Of a stretch of DNA of 64,000 nt, positions 1 through 7,739 are shown in pieces (within the stretch, counting starts at the first letter, position 1; every line of letters begins with the position of its first letter). The notes beneath the pieces were generated by a model. It saw only the letters and a program-made list of their open reading frames with translations. It was not told the DNA's origin and ran no database searches. A program made the translations under genes and the position numbers. This DNA is from Thalassospira sp. MCCC 1A03138. GTDB taxonomy: Bacteria; Pseudomonadota; Alphaproteobacteria; Rhodospirillales; Thalassospiraceae. The DNA lies in NCBI RefSeq assembly GCF_002115785.1, contig NZ_JFJY01000002.1, positions 372,001 to 436,000 of the forward strand, given 5' to 3'.

Positions 1-382
1 TGTTACCAAACCGTTCCGCCTGAACGTGCTGCTGGCACGCATTCGTGCCCACATTCGCCAGCATGAACAAAGCGAAGACGCTGTTTTCGTTATCGGCCCC
101 TACAGCTTTCAGCCCAGCGCCAAACTTCTGATCGAAACCACGACCGAGAAAAAAGTTCGCCTGACGGAAAAGGAAACCTCGATCCTGAAATTCCTGTTCC
201 GCGCTGGCGACAAGCCGGTCACACGCGAAACCCTGCTTGACGAGGTTTGGGGCTATAACGCCGGGGTCACCACCCACACGCTGGAAACCCACGTTTATCG
301 CCTGCGCCAGAAAATCGAAAAGGACCCGTCAAACGCGACGATCCTGGTCACCGAGCCTGGCGGCTACAAGCTCGTTCCATAA
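1..382 (+). CDS. Response regulator, OmpR/PhoB type, 5'-truncated by window edge
   Basis: Only the end of the gene is inside the window. The open frame runs from the left edge (codon phase starts at base 2) and begins VTKPFRLNVLLARIRAHIRQ, which is the end of a receiver domain with the conserved Lys-Pro of its last strand. A winged-helix DNA-binding domain follows, with the typical 'LTEKE' entry, recognition helix 'THTLETHVYRLRQKIE' and terminal 'TEPGGYKLVP'. The GTG at 26 is an internal codon, not the start. It is a transcription factor paired with an unseen histidine kinase; its target genes cannot be told from here. A strong terminator lies 39 bp after the stop. Confidence 0.9.
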   Translation, partial: VTKPFRLNVLLARIRAHIRQHEQSEDAVFVIGPYSFQPSAKLLIETTTEKKVRLTEKETSILKFLFRAGDKPVTRETLLDEVWGYNAGVTTHTLETHVYRLRQKIEKDPSNATILVTEPGGYKLVP

Positions 383-420
383 CCAGACCCAGACAAACCG
401 CAGAAATACAAATAATTTGC

Positions 421-459
421 AAAAATCCCGCCGGGCTATATCCACTTGGCGGGATTTTT
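421..459 (+). terminator. Intrinsic terminator after the response regulator
   Basis: A perfect 12-bp stem, AAAAATCCCGCC (421-432) with GGCGGGATTTTT (448-459), is followed by further T-rich sequence (to about 468). It ends the rightward response-regulator transcript; the A/T arms make it able to work in both directions. Confidence 0.85.
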
Positions 460-654
460 GATTTTTTTCGTCACAAAACGGCTTTGAATGCGTCTTATAC
501 GTCTGGGCCAGTTATCCACATTTCCTGCCAAATTCGGGCATTTGACCGAAATCACACCTTAAAGATAGAAAAATCGGCGTTTACAGCATCAGATTTGCGT
601 CGAAAGCAATAAAAACAGAGTTGCAGCCGTCTTTAAAAGGCTTCATCTGGCGAT

Positions 655-1350
655 TTAATAGCCCCGTGAGCCGAAAATTGCTGTCCCGATACGGATATGG
701 GTCGCGCCAAGCCGGACTGCTGCTTCGTAATCGCCACTCATGCCCATGCTGCGAATGGCCAAACCATGACGGTCGGCAATTTTGCCTAACAGGACAAAAT
801 ACGGTGCCGGTTCCTCATCCACCGGCGGGATGCACATCAATCCCTTGATCGGCAATTTCAGGCGTTCGATACAGTCGATAATAAAATCATCGGCATCGGC
901 CGGGGCTATTCCGGCTTTCTGCGGTTCTTCTCCGATATTGATCTGGATATAAAGATCGGGGCATTCGCCGATCGTATCGCGATGCTTTGCCAGCGCATTG
1001 GCAAGTTTTGGACGATCAACGGTTTCGATCACATCAAACAACACAACCGCATCTTTTAGCTTGTTGGTCTGAAGAGGCCCGATCAGATGCAGTTCGATAT
1101 CAGGGAATTCATCCCTGAGGCCCGGCCATTTCCTTGCTGCTTCCTGTACCCGGTTTTCACCAAACACCCGCCGCCCGCCGACAAGAGCGGGGTGCACATG
1201 ATCGGCGTCGTGGTTCTTGCTGACACAGATCAAGGTGACATCGCTGGGTGCGCGACCAACCGCTGTACAGGCTTTATCGATATTTTGCTGGATCTCGGCA
1301 AGATTGGCCGCGATGTCGGGATTGCCGGATGACAGATGCTGATCGCTCAT
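655..1350 (-). CDS. yggS: YggS/PLPBP family pyridoxal-phosphate homeostasis protein
   Basis: A 231-residue protein with the PLP-binding TIM-barrel signatures of the YggS/PROSC family: the early 'LICVSKNHDADHV' strand carrying the PLP lysine, 'FGENRVQEA', 'HLIGPLQTNKLKD' and the terminal 'SMGMSGDYEAAVRLGATHIRIGTAIFG'. The open frame extends 70 codons upstream to 1560, but that part overlaps the divergent thiE-like gene and has no family similarity, so ATG at 1350 (MSDQ...) is chosen. The family buffers free PLP and has no known enzymatic activity. It is divergent from the thiE-like gene with a 55-bp spacer. Confidence 0.9.
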   Translation of the reverse strand: MSDQHLSSGNPDIAANLAEIQQNIDKACTAVGRAPSDVTLICVSKNHDADHVHPALVGGRRVFGENRVQEAARKWPGLRDEFPDIELHLIGPLQTNKLKDAVVLFDVIETVDRPKLANALAKHRDTIGECPDLYIQINIGEEPQKAGIAPADADDFIIDCIERLKLPIKGLMCIPPVDEEPAPYFVLLGKIADRHGLAIRSMGMSGDYEAAVRLGATHIRIGTAIFGSRGY

Positions 1351-1405
1351 GGATGATGGCCCAAATAGGTACAGGAATCGGTGAAACAGAATCGGGATAC
1401 TATCA

Positions 1406-2044
1406 ATGGATGCCACACTGGCAAAGCAGGCACGCCAACTCAATTTGCGCAATGGCGGTCCTGATTGCCCAATCCCGCCGATCATATTGATGACCGACGA
1501 CAAACGCGTGCCCGATCCGATCCCGGCAATCATCGGTCTGCCGCGCAGAAGCATGGTCATTTTCCGACACTACGGGCTCAACCCTAAGGACCGTGCACAC
1601 CTTGCCTACATCGTTCGGCGAACCTGTCGCCAATATGATCACCTTTGCCTGATTGCCGATGATCTTGCACTGGCCTTGCGCCTAGATGCCGATGGTATTC
1701 ATTTGCCGGAATACCACATCGAGAAAAGACCGCATATCTATCGGCAAATACCACACGACATGTTTGTGACATCCGCCTGCCACAGCTTGCAAACCCTGCG
1801 CAAGCTGGCACTTCTCGCACCCGATCAACGTCCCGATGGGGTTCTGATCTCGCCGGTTTTTGCCTCCCAAAGCCACCCCGGTCAACCGGGCATGACGTTT
1901 TCGATATTCCTTCAAAGAACTGCTTTTTGCCTCAGTCTTGGCCTTATCCCCGTTGCCCTTGGCGGCATAAAACCTGACAATGTCGCCCTGTTAAAGGGAT
2001 CGGGCGTTGCATCTTTGGCCGGGATCGGGTTCTCTGCCACATAA
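1406..2044 (+). CDS. Thiamine-phosphate synthase-like protein (ThiE/TenI fold)
   Basis: A 212-residue protein of the ThiE/TenI TIM-barrel superfamily. Visible elements are 'HLCLIADDLALALRLDADGIHLPE' (strand with the Asp-Gly-x-His-Leu signature), 'TSACHSLQTLRKLALL', 'DGVLISPVFASQSHPG' and the late 'PVALGGIKPDNVALL' phosphate-binding turn. ThiE joins HMP-pyrophosphate and THZ-phosphate; TenI relatives are aminotransferases/isomerases. The pyrophosphate-binding residues are less well kept than in classical ThiE, so the exact reaction is uncertain. A putative GT9 gene begins 34 bp downstream, suggesting co-transcription. Confidence 0.7.
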   Translation: MDATLAKQARQLNLRNGGPDCPIPPIILMTDDKRVPDPIPAIIGLPRRSMVIFRHYGLNPKDRAHLAYIVRRTCRQYDHLCLIADDLALALRLDADGIHLPEYHIEKRPHIYRQIPHDMFVTSACHSLQTLRKLALLAPDQRPDGVLISPVFASQSHPGQPGMTFSIFLQRTAFCLSLGLIPVALGGIKPDNVALLKGSGVASLAGIGFSAT

Positions 2045-2078
2045 CACCGAGCAAAAGGTGACCGGAGATCGCCCGAAA

Positions 2079-3299
2079 ATGCCTGCACATCACCATCCCG
2101 CCCGTAAGAAATTTACCCGGTTTTCATCAAAACAGCCGTTTCAGTTCGGCCTGCCCAATGTCAGCCCGAACCTCGTGCAGGCATCGGATAATAGCCCGGC
2201 CTATCTGACACGCGCCTCATCGCTTTTGCGCCAGCAAATTCTTGCCAATGCGCCATCAGTAAAAATCATATCAGATAGCGTTCAACCTGATGTCCTTGCC
2301 CGCGGTGCATGGGCCGATACTGATTTTGATCGTAAACGGGTCCTGTTTTTGATCCCGGACGATGCGATTGGCGATTGTGTCGGCATGGTTCTGTTTCTAC
2401 GTGCCTTTGCAACAAAATATCCCGGCGTGAAAATCGCTGTGCTCAATAGCGGTACGGCGTCTGACATATTCGCCACCATCCCCGATATCACGATCTTTCA
2501 GCTTTTCATCTCCGCCAAACGCCTCAAAACATTCGACTATCTGATCGATTTCAGCGAGATGGAAGGCTGGAAAGATATCGCGACCATGCCAGTTAACCCG
2601 GAAGAGGCACTTTGCGAGGCATTCGGAGTTCCGCCGATCCCGCTTGCATCCGAGCGCGCGCCGAAACTGGCATCGGGTATGAAAATTGGCATCCTGCCAA
2701 TGGCCTCATCCCCCCTTCGCACCCTTCCCCCGGAACTAGTGCACGAAACCACGGAACTCCTTGCACAATCCGGATTTGAAACCACTCTGATTCTCAACGC
2801 CTATCAGGGGGTAATGAAGAGATACAAGGACACGATCGGGTCGTTCAACACGCCGAATATCCGCGTCGTTGACGGTTTCAAAACCATCGGAAATCTCGTG
2901 TCCTTCATCCGGGAACAGGATTATGTCGTTCTGGCCGATAGCGGACCTGCTCATATCACCAAGCTGTTTCAGACGCCCGGCATTGGCATCTATAGCTCGG
3001 CCTCTGCCACCGTTTTACAGGGCCGCCACCACAACCTTTACCCTTGGCAAAGCAGTTATAAAGGCGAGTTCTGCGAAGCGCCCTGCGGGCTTGCAAAATT
3101 GCGCGCAACCACATCGGGTGAAATCGGATGCATGGGTAGCCTCCGACTTCCAATGTCGGAACTCGGAAACCTGCCTGTCAATTCTGACAGAGCACTGGCC
3201 GAACGGCTTGTGACCGAAAATCCGGTTCCCTGTGTTGCCGACCTTGTCGCACAGAAAGACCGCTTTTTAGCTTTTCTGCGTCAGGATATCGGGATCTGA
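2079..3299 (+). CDS. Glycosyltransferase family 9-like protein
   Basis: A protein of 406 residues if it starts at ATG 2079, which has GGAG about 11 nt upstream; the frame is open from 2007 inside the preceding gene. It has the two-Rossmann layout of heptosyltransferase-like GT9 enzymes: 'KRVLFLIPDDAIGDCVGMVLFLRAF' at the first nucleotide-binding strand, 'KIGILPMASSPLRTLPPELV' at the second domain and the C-terminal 'YVVLADSGPAHITKLF' acceptor motif. A Cys-containing loop 'FCEAPCGLAKLRA' is also present. It probably acts in lipopolysaccharide or glycan assembly; donor and acceptor cannot be told from the sequence. Confidence 0.7.
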   Translation: MPAHHHPARKKFTRFSSKQPFQFGLPNVSPNLVQASDNSPAYLTRASSLLRQQILANAPSVKIISDSVQPDVLARGAWADTDFDRKRVLFLIPDDAIGDCVGMVLFLRAFATKYPGVKIAVLNSGTASDIFATIPDITIFQLFISAKRLKTFDYLIDFSEMEGWKDIATMPVNPEEALCEAFGVPPIPLASERAPKLASGMKIGILPMASSPLRTLPPELVHETTELLAQSGFETTLILNAYQGVMKRYKDTIGSFNTPNIRVVDGFKTIGNLVSFIREQDYVVLADSGPAHITKLFQTPGIGIYSSASATVLQGRHHNLYPWQSSYKGEFCEAPCGLAKLRATTSGEIGCMGSLRLPMSELGNLPVNSDRALAERLVTENPVPCVADLVAQKDRFLAFLRQDIGI

Positions 3300-3327
3300 G
3301 CCGGAAACACGGATGTTGAACAAAAAG

Positions 3328-3351
3328 AAAAGGGCGGAAAACCGCCCTTTT
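3328..3351. terminator. Bidirectional terminator between GT9-like gene and porin 1
   Basis: A stem AAAAGGGCGG (3328-3337) / CCGCCCTTTT (3342-3351) with a 4-nt loop lies between the convergent GT9-like and porin genes. A-tract on the left and T-tract on the right let it serve both transcripts. Confidence 0.85.
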
Positions 3352-3374
3352 CAAATCATGCTAATTCCTAGGAA

Positions 3375-4430
3375 TTAGAAAGTCAGTGCCAGACCGGTGA
3401 CAACGCCGTAACCGTCATTGTCCTCTGCGCCATCGACTTCGTCATCGAACCAGAAGATCGAGGATTTCCAGGCAACGCCGGCACCAAGGGTGTAAGCAAG
3501 GCCAAGATCCGCGGTGCTGATTTCACCGGTACCATTACCACGGCTGCCATTACCATATTCAGCATAGCCATAGGTCAGAGATACAGCTGCGGCATCCATT
3601 TCATAGGAAACGCCGATATCGAACTGATCGGTATCGTCCGGATTGCGGCTACCTTCGCTGAAGCCATAGTCATCATCTGTATGTGAATAGGAACCGCCAA
3701 CGGTAAAGTTGCCGAAACCAACATTCAGACCGCCGCCAACAAGGTTGCCTTCACCCCAGTTTTCGCCAATCGCCGAAACGCCAAGCGAGATGCCACTGAA
3801 ATCACCGGTATATTCAAGAGCACCGGAAACGATGTTATCGCCAGAGCCAGAGGTGTCTGAACCATAGATGCTCTGGGACCCGGGAGTCGTGCTTACATTC
3901 AGGCGACCATTTTTCTCACTATTATCAGCAAAGGACACACCTGCTCGGAAACCGCTAATGCTTGGCGTGAAGTACGTAACGCGGTTCTGATCACCATTCG
4001 GGACAGTGGTGTCAATCAGATAAGAGTTTACCCAGATGTCGAGGTCACCATCGTTAACACCAACAGGACCGACCGCGGGTGCAACAATCTGCATCGAGTC
4101 GGCCGCGCTGTCGTTTTTGCCCATTTCGATGCGGCCGAAATTGCCGCTTATATACAGGTACTGTTCATCAATCTGGTCGCTGGAAGTTTCACCTTCCAGT
4201 TCCACAACCGCGCCAACTTCAATACCGTTATCAAGAGTCGTGGAACCCTTAAAGTGAATCTCGGTGTCGGACTGGAAGGCATTGTTGCGATCACCGACTT
4301 CCTGATCAGCAAAACCGGCCCATTGGTTCATGTAGCCACCAACCGACAATTTAATCGGCTCGGACGCCTGAGCCTGACCCGCAAACGCAACAGCGACAAG
4401 CGCGCTGGAAGCGATCAATAATTTTTTCAT
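3375..4430 (-). CDS. Outer-membrane porin, paralogue 1
   Basis: A 351-residue Gram-negative porin of the alphaproteobacterial general porin type. It has a classic signal peptide (MKKLLIASSALVAVAFAGQAQA), the mature start 'SEPIKLSVGGYMNQWAGF', repeated alternating beta-strands ('FGNFTVGGSYSH', 'FDIGVSYEMDAAAVSLTYGYAEYG'), and a terminal Phe ('VTGLALTF'), the usual signal for insertion by the BAM complex. It should form a trimeric diffusion channel. It is the most diverged of three tandem paralogues, with a Gly/Asn/Ser-rich loop near 'GNGSRGNGTGE'. A likely promoter at 4491-4519 resembles that of paralogue 2. Confidence 0.9.
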   Translation of the reverse strand: MKKLLIASSALVAVAFAGQAQASEPIKLSVGGYMNQWAGFADQEVGDRNNAFQSDTEIHFKGSTTLDNGIEVGAVVELEGETSSDQIDEQYLYISGNFGRIEMGKNDSAADSMQIVAPAVGPVGVNDGDLDIWVNSYLIDTTVPNGDQNRVTYFTPSISGFRAGVSFADNSEKNGRLNVSTTPGSQSIYGSDTSGSGDNIVSGALEYTGDFSGISLGVSAIGENWGEGNLVGGGLNVGFGNFTVGGSYSHTDDDYGFSEGSRNPDDTDQFDIGVSYEMDAAAVSLTYGYAEYGNGSRGNGTGEISTADLGLAYTLGAGVAWKSSIFWFDDEVDGAEDNDGYGVVTGLALTF

Positions 4431-4490
4431 CTTAACCTCTTGATTTTACGTGTGCACCGGGTGTTTGGCCTGCCCGGACTCTCCAGACTC

Positions 4491-4519
4491 ATAAAACGAC
4501 AAAAATGACCGGCGGTCAA
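4491..4519 (-). promoter_or_regulatory. Promoter of porin 1
   Basis: Read on the minus strand: -35 TTGACC (4514-4519), 17-bp spacer, -10 TTTTAT (4491-4496), placing the start near 4484 and leaving a 5' leader of about 50 nt. The same TTGACC-N17-TTTTAY arrangement recurs before porin 2 (6093-6121), which supports it. Confidence 0.5.
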
Positions 4520-4627
4520 TTATAATGGAATGCAGAACATATTTTCTGTACATACGTGTGGCAGAATAAGCACATAGAGGTAAATTACCTCTCACTTACA
4601 CGGGAAATCGTATTATTTCAAAAGGCC

Positions 4628-4656
4628 TTGAAACTTAGATCACCTTCGCATATATG
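4628..4656 (+). promoter_or_regulatory. Candidate promoter of the inter-porin small RNA
   Basis: TTGAAA (4628-4633), a 17-bp spacer and TATATG (4651-4656) form a plausible sigma-70 promoter reading right, divergent from the porin 1 promoter. It is 82 bp before an orphan intrinsic terminator on the same strand. Confidence 0.4.
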
Positions 4657-4662
4657 ACTATT

Positions 4663-4771
4663 GGTCATTTAAATCCTTGCTGAAGCAACAAGTGCTGGAA
4701 ACTTGGCTATCCCACACATGGCCAAAGATGACATCATCGCGCAGGCAACCCTTTGCCTGCGCGAATTTTTA
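4663..4771 (+). ncRNA. Candidate small RNA between porin genes 1 and 2
   Basis: No gene on the plus strand lies between the GT9-like stop (3299, with its own terminator) and this point, yet 4738-4763 holds an exceptional rightward terminator: CGCGCAGGCAA (4738-4748), 4-nt loop, TTGCCTGCGCG (4753-4763), then AATTTTTATT. Together with the promoter at 4628-4656 this predicts a transcript of about 105-110 nt. No convincing ORF is inside. It sits between tandem porins, a position reminiscent of micF next to ompC in enteric bacteria, so porin regulation is an attractive but unproven role. I saw no long complementarity to the porin leaders by eye. Confidence 0.5.
4738..4771 (+). terminator. Strong orphan terminator ending the candidate small RNA
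   Basis: An 11-bp perfect GC-rich stem (4738-4748 with 4753-4763) with a CCCT loop is followed by a T-run at 4766-4770. It has no upstream protein gene to terminate. Confidence 0.85.
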
Positions 4772-4871
4772 TTGTCCAAGCACAAAACAAGCAAAAGTTG
4801 ATTAATATAGCAACGATATCCCTACTGAATAACGCATCACGATACTGGAACATCTGCACTTTCCAAATAAA

Positions 4872-4939
4872 AAAATCCCGCTCAACGTTTTGCTACGCTG
4901 CGGGATTTTAAAAAAAAGGGGACGGTAAACCGCCCCCTT
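4872..4939 (-). terminator. Tandem terminators after porin 2
   Basis: Two hairpins lie just downstream of the porin 2 stop. AAGGGG...CCCCTT spans 4916-4939, and AAAATCCCGC (4872-4881) / GCGGGATTTT (4900-4909) follows, with an A-tract to its left giving the U-tract of the leftward transcript. Confidence 0.8.
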
Positions 4940-4963
4940 CAAATCGCACTAATTCGAACCGAA

Positions 4964-6016
4964 TTAGAAGTCGAGACGCAGACCGGTTACAACACCGTAG
5001 CCATCGTTATCCGAACGGCTCGCACCAGCATCGGTGTCCTGATCGAACCAGAAGACCGACGAACGCCACGAAACGCCAGCACCAAGCGCATAACGCAGGC
5101 CAAGATCGACTGCGCTAACGTCACCTGAACCGAAATCTTCATAACCGTAGGTCAGGGAAACGGCAGCAGCATCCATGGCGTAAGAAACACCGATGTCAAA
5201 TGCGTCCAGATCCTGGCCAGCAGTGTCACGCGAGCTCAGACCATAATCGTCTTCGGTGTGACCGTAAGAACCACCAACGGTGAAGTTGCCGAAACCAACA
5301 TTGGTACCAAACCCGTACCAGCTGCCTTCGCCCTGGTTTTCACCAACAGCCGACAGACCAAGCGATACGCCACCGAAGTCACGATTGAATTCCAGACCAG
5401 CAGAAACAATGTTATCACCATTGCCCGAAGTATCGGAGCTAAGAATGCTCTGCGAACCAGCGGTAGTGGAAACGTTCGCGGTACCGTTTTTGCCGCTATC
5501 ATCAGCAAACGACACACCTGCACGGAAACCACCGAAGACCGGGGTGTAATAGGTAGCACGATTCTGGTCACCGCTGGAGCGAACAGTGTCGATCAGATAA
5601 ACGTTCGACCACTGGTCCATGTCACCATCGTTGACACCAACCGGACCGACTGCCGGTGCAGTGATGCCCATGTCATCGGCAGCACTGTCGTCTTTACCCA
5701 GTTTGAACTGACCAAAACCACCGTTGATGTAAAGGTACTGTTCGTCAATCTGGTCAGTCGAGGTTTCGCCTTCGAGTTCAATTACCGCACCGATTTCAAT
5801 GCCGTTATCAAGCGTGGTGGAACCTTTGAAGTGAACTTCGGTGTCCGACTGGAAGGCGTTTTTACGACCACCTGAAGCAGTGGTGTCTTCGTCAGAGAAG
5901 CCAGCCCACTGTTCCATGTAACCGCCGACCGACAACTTGATCGGTTCGGAAGCCGAAGCCTGACCTGCGAAAGCGACAGCGACGAGCGCGCTGGAAGCAA
6001 CAAGAATCTTTTTCAT
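4964..6016 (-). CDS. Outer-membrane porin, paralogue 2
   Basis: A 350-residue porin very close to its two neighbours. It has the signal peptide MKKILVASSALVAVAFAGQASA, mature start 'SEPIKLSVGGYMEQWAGF', the conserved 'GIEIGAVIELEGETSTDQIDEQYLY' segment and 'VGFGNFTVGGSYGHTEDDYGLSS', ending in a terminal Phe ('VTGLRLDF'). Differences from the paralogues are concentrated in loops, for example 'DEDTTASGGRKN' and 'DQDTDAGASRSDND', as expected if loops set selectivity or antigenicity. It has its own promoter and terminators, so the three porins are probably separate transcription units. The long plus-strand ORF over this gene (5258-5875) is a codon-bias shadow. Confidence 0.9.
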   Translation of the reverse strand: MKKILVASSALVAVAFAGQASASEPIKLSVGGYMEQWAGFSDEDTTASGGRKNAFQSDTEVHFKGSTTLDNGIEIGAVIELEGETSTDQIDEQYLYINGGFGQFKLGKDDSAADDMGITAPAVGPVGVNDGDMDQWSNVYLIDTVRSSGDQNRATYYTPVFGGFRAGVSFADDSGKNGTANVSTTAGSQSILSSDTSGNGDNIVSAGLEFNRDFGGVSLGLSAVGENQGEGSWYGFGTNVGFGNFTVGGSYGHTEDDYGLSSRDTAGQDLDAFDIGVSYAMDAAAVSLTYGYEDFGSGDVSAVDLGLRYALGAGVSWRSSVFWFDQDTDAGASRSDNDGYGVVTGLRLDF

Positions 6017-6092
6017 CTTACCCTCTTAATAATCTGTAGCCGATCAGCAACACCGTATTCCACACAACACGTCGGCTGATCACTGAACGAGA

Positions 6093-6121
6093 GTAAAACG
6101 GATATAGTGACTTACGGTCAA
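6093..6121 (-). promoter_or_regulatory. Promoter of porin 2
   Basis: On the minus strand: TTGACC (6116-6121), 17-bp spacer, TTTTAC (6093-6098). Spacing and hexamers match the porin 1 promoter, and the nearby sequence (GTAAAACG against ATAAAACG) is also shared. Confidence 0.5.
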
Positions 6122-6157
6122 TTGATTTAAGTGACCATCGACCAGTTATGTCATTAC

Positions 6158-6177
6158 ATGTGATATTTTGATCACAT
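6158..6177. promoter_or_regulatory. Dyad upstream of porin 2 promoter, possible operator
   Basis: ATGTGAT (6158-6164), 6-bp spacer, ATCACAT (6171-6177): a perfect inverted repeat about 40 bp upstream of the porin 2 -35 box. It recalls a CRP/FNR-family site, but the gap between TGTGA and TCACA is 8 bp rather than the CRP value of 6, so the binding protein is unknown. Confidence 0.4.
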
Positions 6178-6388
6178 ATACTGCCCATTTTTCGTCATTA
6201 TTTCCTGACCACAAGCTACAAGTTACCGAAAGCAACGTCTTACAGCGAAAAATGCCTCCCGATAAATGACTATATATTCACTTATGTTTGCTCGCTACGA
6301 CAAGGCCTAATTTTAGGTATAAATTGTAAAACAAAGACCACAATAATGATCTGACAGACCGAACTGCTGAAAGCTTCCAAAACAAAAA

Positions 6389-6416
6389 AGAAGGGAGCGA
6401 TTTCTCGCTCCCTTCT
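6389..6416 (-). terminator. Terminator after porin 3
   Basis: A perfect 12-bp stem AGAAGGGAGCGA (6389-6400) / TCGCTCCCTTCT (6405-6416) with a 4-nt loop. The A-run at 6384-6388 is the U-tract of the leftward transcript. Confidence 0.9.
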
Positions 6417-6442
6417 CGCTTTTCTAGCTCTCTATTAGAGAA

Positions 6443-7495
6443 TTAGAAGGACAGTTTCAGGCCGGTAACGGCACCGTAACCATCGTTGTCGCTTGCTGCA
6501 CCAGCTTTGTCATCATCAAACCAGAAGACAGAGGACTGCCATGCAACGCCTGCACCAAGCGTGTAGCTCAAGCCCAGAGCTGCGCCCTGAGTTTCGGTGC
6601 TGCCAGTTTCCTGATAAGCGTAGGTTGCCGAAACAGAAGCAGCGTCCATGGCGTAAGAAACGCCGAGGTCGAATGCGTCGGTATCGTCGAGACCAGTGGT
6701 GCTGTTACGCGAAGAGAGGCCATAGTCGTCTTCTTTACGACCGTAGGAGCCACCAACCGTGAAGTTGCCGAAGCCAACGTTCGCGCCGACACCATACCAG
6801 TTACCTTCACCCTGATTTTCGCCTTCAAGCGACAGACCGAGGGAGAAACCATCGAAATCATTCGAGTAAGCAACTGCAGCGGAAAGCACATTGTCACCGT
6901 TACCAGAAGTGTCAGATGCATAGATGCTCTGGGAACCGGCAGTGGTAGAAACATTAAGCGAACCGTTGGTCTGGCTATTATCAGCGAACGAAACACCAGC
7001 CTGGAAACCACCGAAGTTCGGGGTGTAGTAGGTCACGCGGTTCTGGTCACCTGAAGACGGAACGGTATCGATAACGGTCATGTTGACCCAATCTTCCATG
7101 CCGCCATCGTTCGGGCCAACCGGGCCAACAGACGGAGCGGTAACACCCATGGCGTCAGCTGCGCTGTCGTTTTTACCCATTTCGATACGACCGAAGCCGC
7201 CGTTGACGAACAGGAACTGCTCATCGACCTGGTCGGTCGAGGTTTCGCCTTCGAGCTCGATACGTGCGCCAATTTCGATGCCGTTATCAAGAGTGGTCGA
7301 GCCGGTGAAGTAAACTTCGGTGTCAGACTGGAACGCGTTTACACGACCACCAGCTGAATCGAGGTCCTGGTCAGCGAAACCAGCCCACTGTTCCATGTAA
7401 CCGCCAACCGACAATTTAATCGGCTCAGAAGCCGAAGCCTGGCCTGCGAAAGCAACAGCGACGATTGCGCTGGAAGCAAACAGAATCTTTTTCAT
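6443..7495 (-). CDS. Outer-membrane porin, paralogue 3
   Basis: A 350-residue porin, third of the tandem set. The start is placed at ATG 7495 (MKKILFASSAIVAVAFAGQASA signal peptide) rather than at 7507, since the extra MREK would spoil the signal peptide that all three share. The mature protein again opens 'SEPIKLSVGGYMEQWAGF', carries 'GIEIGARIELEGETSTDQVDEQFLF' and 'VGFGNFTVGGSYGRKEDDYGLSS', and ends in Phe ('VTGLKLSF'). It is a presumed trimeric beta-barrel in the outer membrane. It resembles paralogue 2 more than paralogue 1, pointing to successive duplications. Confidence 0.9.
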   Translation of the reverse strand: MKKILFASSAIVAVAFAGQASASEPIKLSVGGYMEQWAGFADQDLDSAGGRVNAFQSDTEVYFTGSTTLDNGIEIGARIELEGETSTDQVDEQFLFVNGGFGRIEMGKNDSAADAMGVTAPSVGPVGPNDGGMEDWVNMTVIDTVPSSGDQNRVTYYTPNFGGFQAGVSFADNSQTNGSLNVSTTAGSQSIYASDTSGNGDNVLSAAVAYSNDFDGFSLGLSLEGENQGEGNWYGVGANVGFGNFTVGGSYGRKEDDYGLSSRNSTTGLDDTDAFDLGVSYAMDAASVSATYAYQETGSTETQGAALGLSYTLGAGVAWQSSVFWFDDDKAGAASDNDGYGAVTGLKLSF

Positions 7496-7672
7496 CTTTT
7501 CCCTCAACGTCTTTGCAAGTGCGGAAAACCGCCTAACAAAAATAGGTGAACGACTTTTCGCCGTTCGGTTCGGGGGTAATGGAGCCAGTAAAACTATGGC
7601 ACGTCAACAACACTGTGATCGAAAAGATACATTTCCGCAGAACAGTTGCATATATAGCACACATGTTTTTGT

Positions 7673-7700
7673 TTGCTGAAAGCCTTGTCGGTCCTATAGT
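7673..7700 (+). promoter_or_regulatory. Promoter of DUF3576-lptE-holA unit
   Basis: TTGCTG (7673-7678), 16-bp spacer, TATAGT (7695-7700), about 40 bp before the GTG start of the DUF3576 lipoprotein gene. The rest of the 244-bp spacer (7496-7739) is shared with the divergent porin 3, whose own promoter I could not place. Confidence 0.45.
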
Positions 7701-7739
7701 GCGGACAGAAATTCTGATAACTCAGACAAGGAATGGACC

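Larger units (their letters stand above)
6017..6442. other. Spacer between porins 2 and 3: promoter, dyad, no gene
   Basis: 426 bp without a credible ORF. It holds the porin 2 promoter (6093-6121), an inverted repeat GATCAGC/GCTGATC (6042-6048, 6075-6081) that would fall in the porin 2 leader RNA, a 7-bp dyad at 6158-6177, and the porin 3 terminator (6389-6416). Unlike the first porin spacer, no orphan rightward terminator is visible. Confidence 0.6.

Noticed and set aside
1351-1560. 70-codon N-terminal extension of YggS
   Set aside because: It overlaps the divergent thiE-like gene, is not family-like, and the shorter start gives the normal length.
5258-5875. 205-codon plus-strand ORF across porin 2
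   Set aside because: It is the exact complement of a highly expressed porin with strong codon bias; no ribosome-binding site, low-complexity Thr/Arg/Val composition. Similar antisense frames occur over porin 3, mnmG (14666-15562), the binding protein (20223-21242) and the YyaL-like gene (22503-23570).
6158-6177. Canonical CRP site
   Set aside because: The half-sites TGTGA/TCACA are 8 bp apart, not 6; kept only as a generic dyad.
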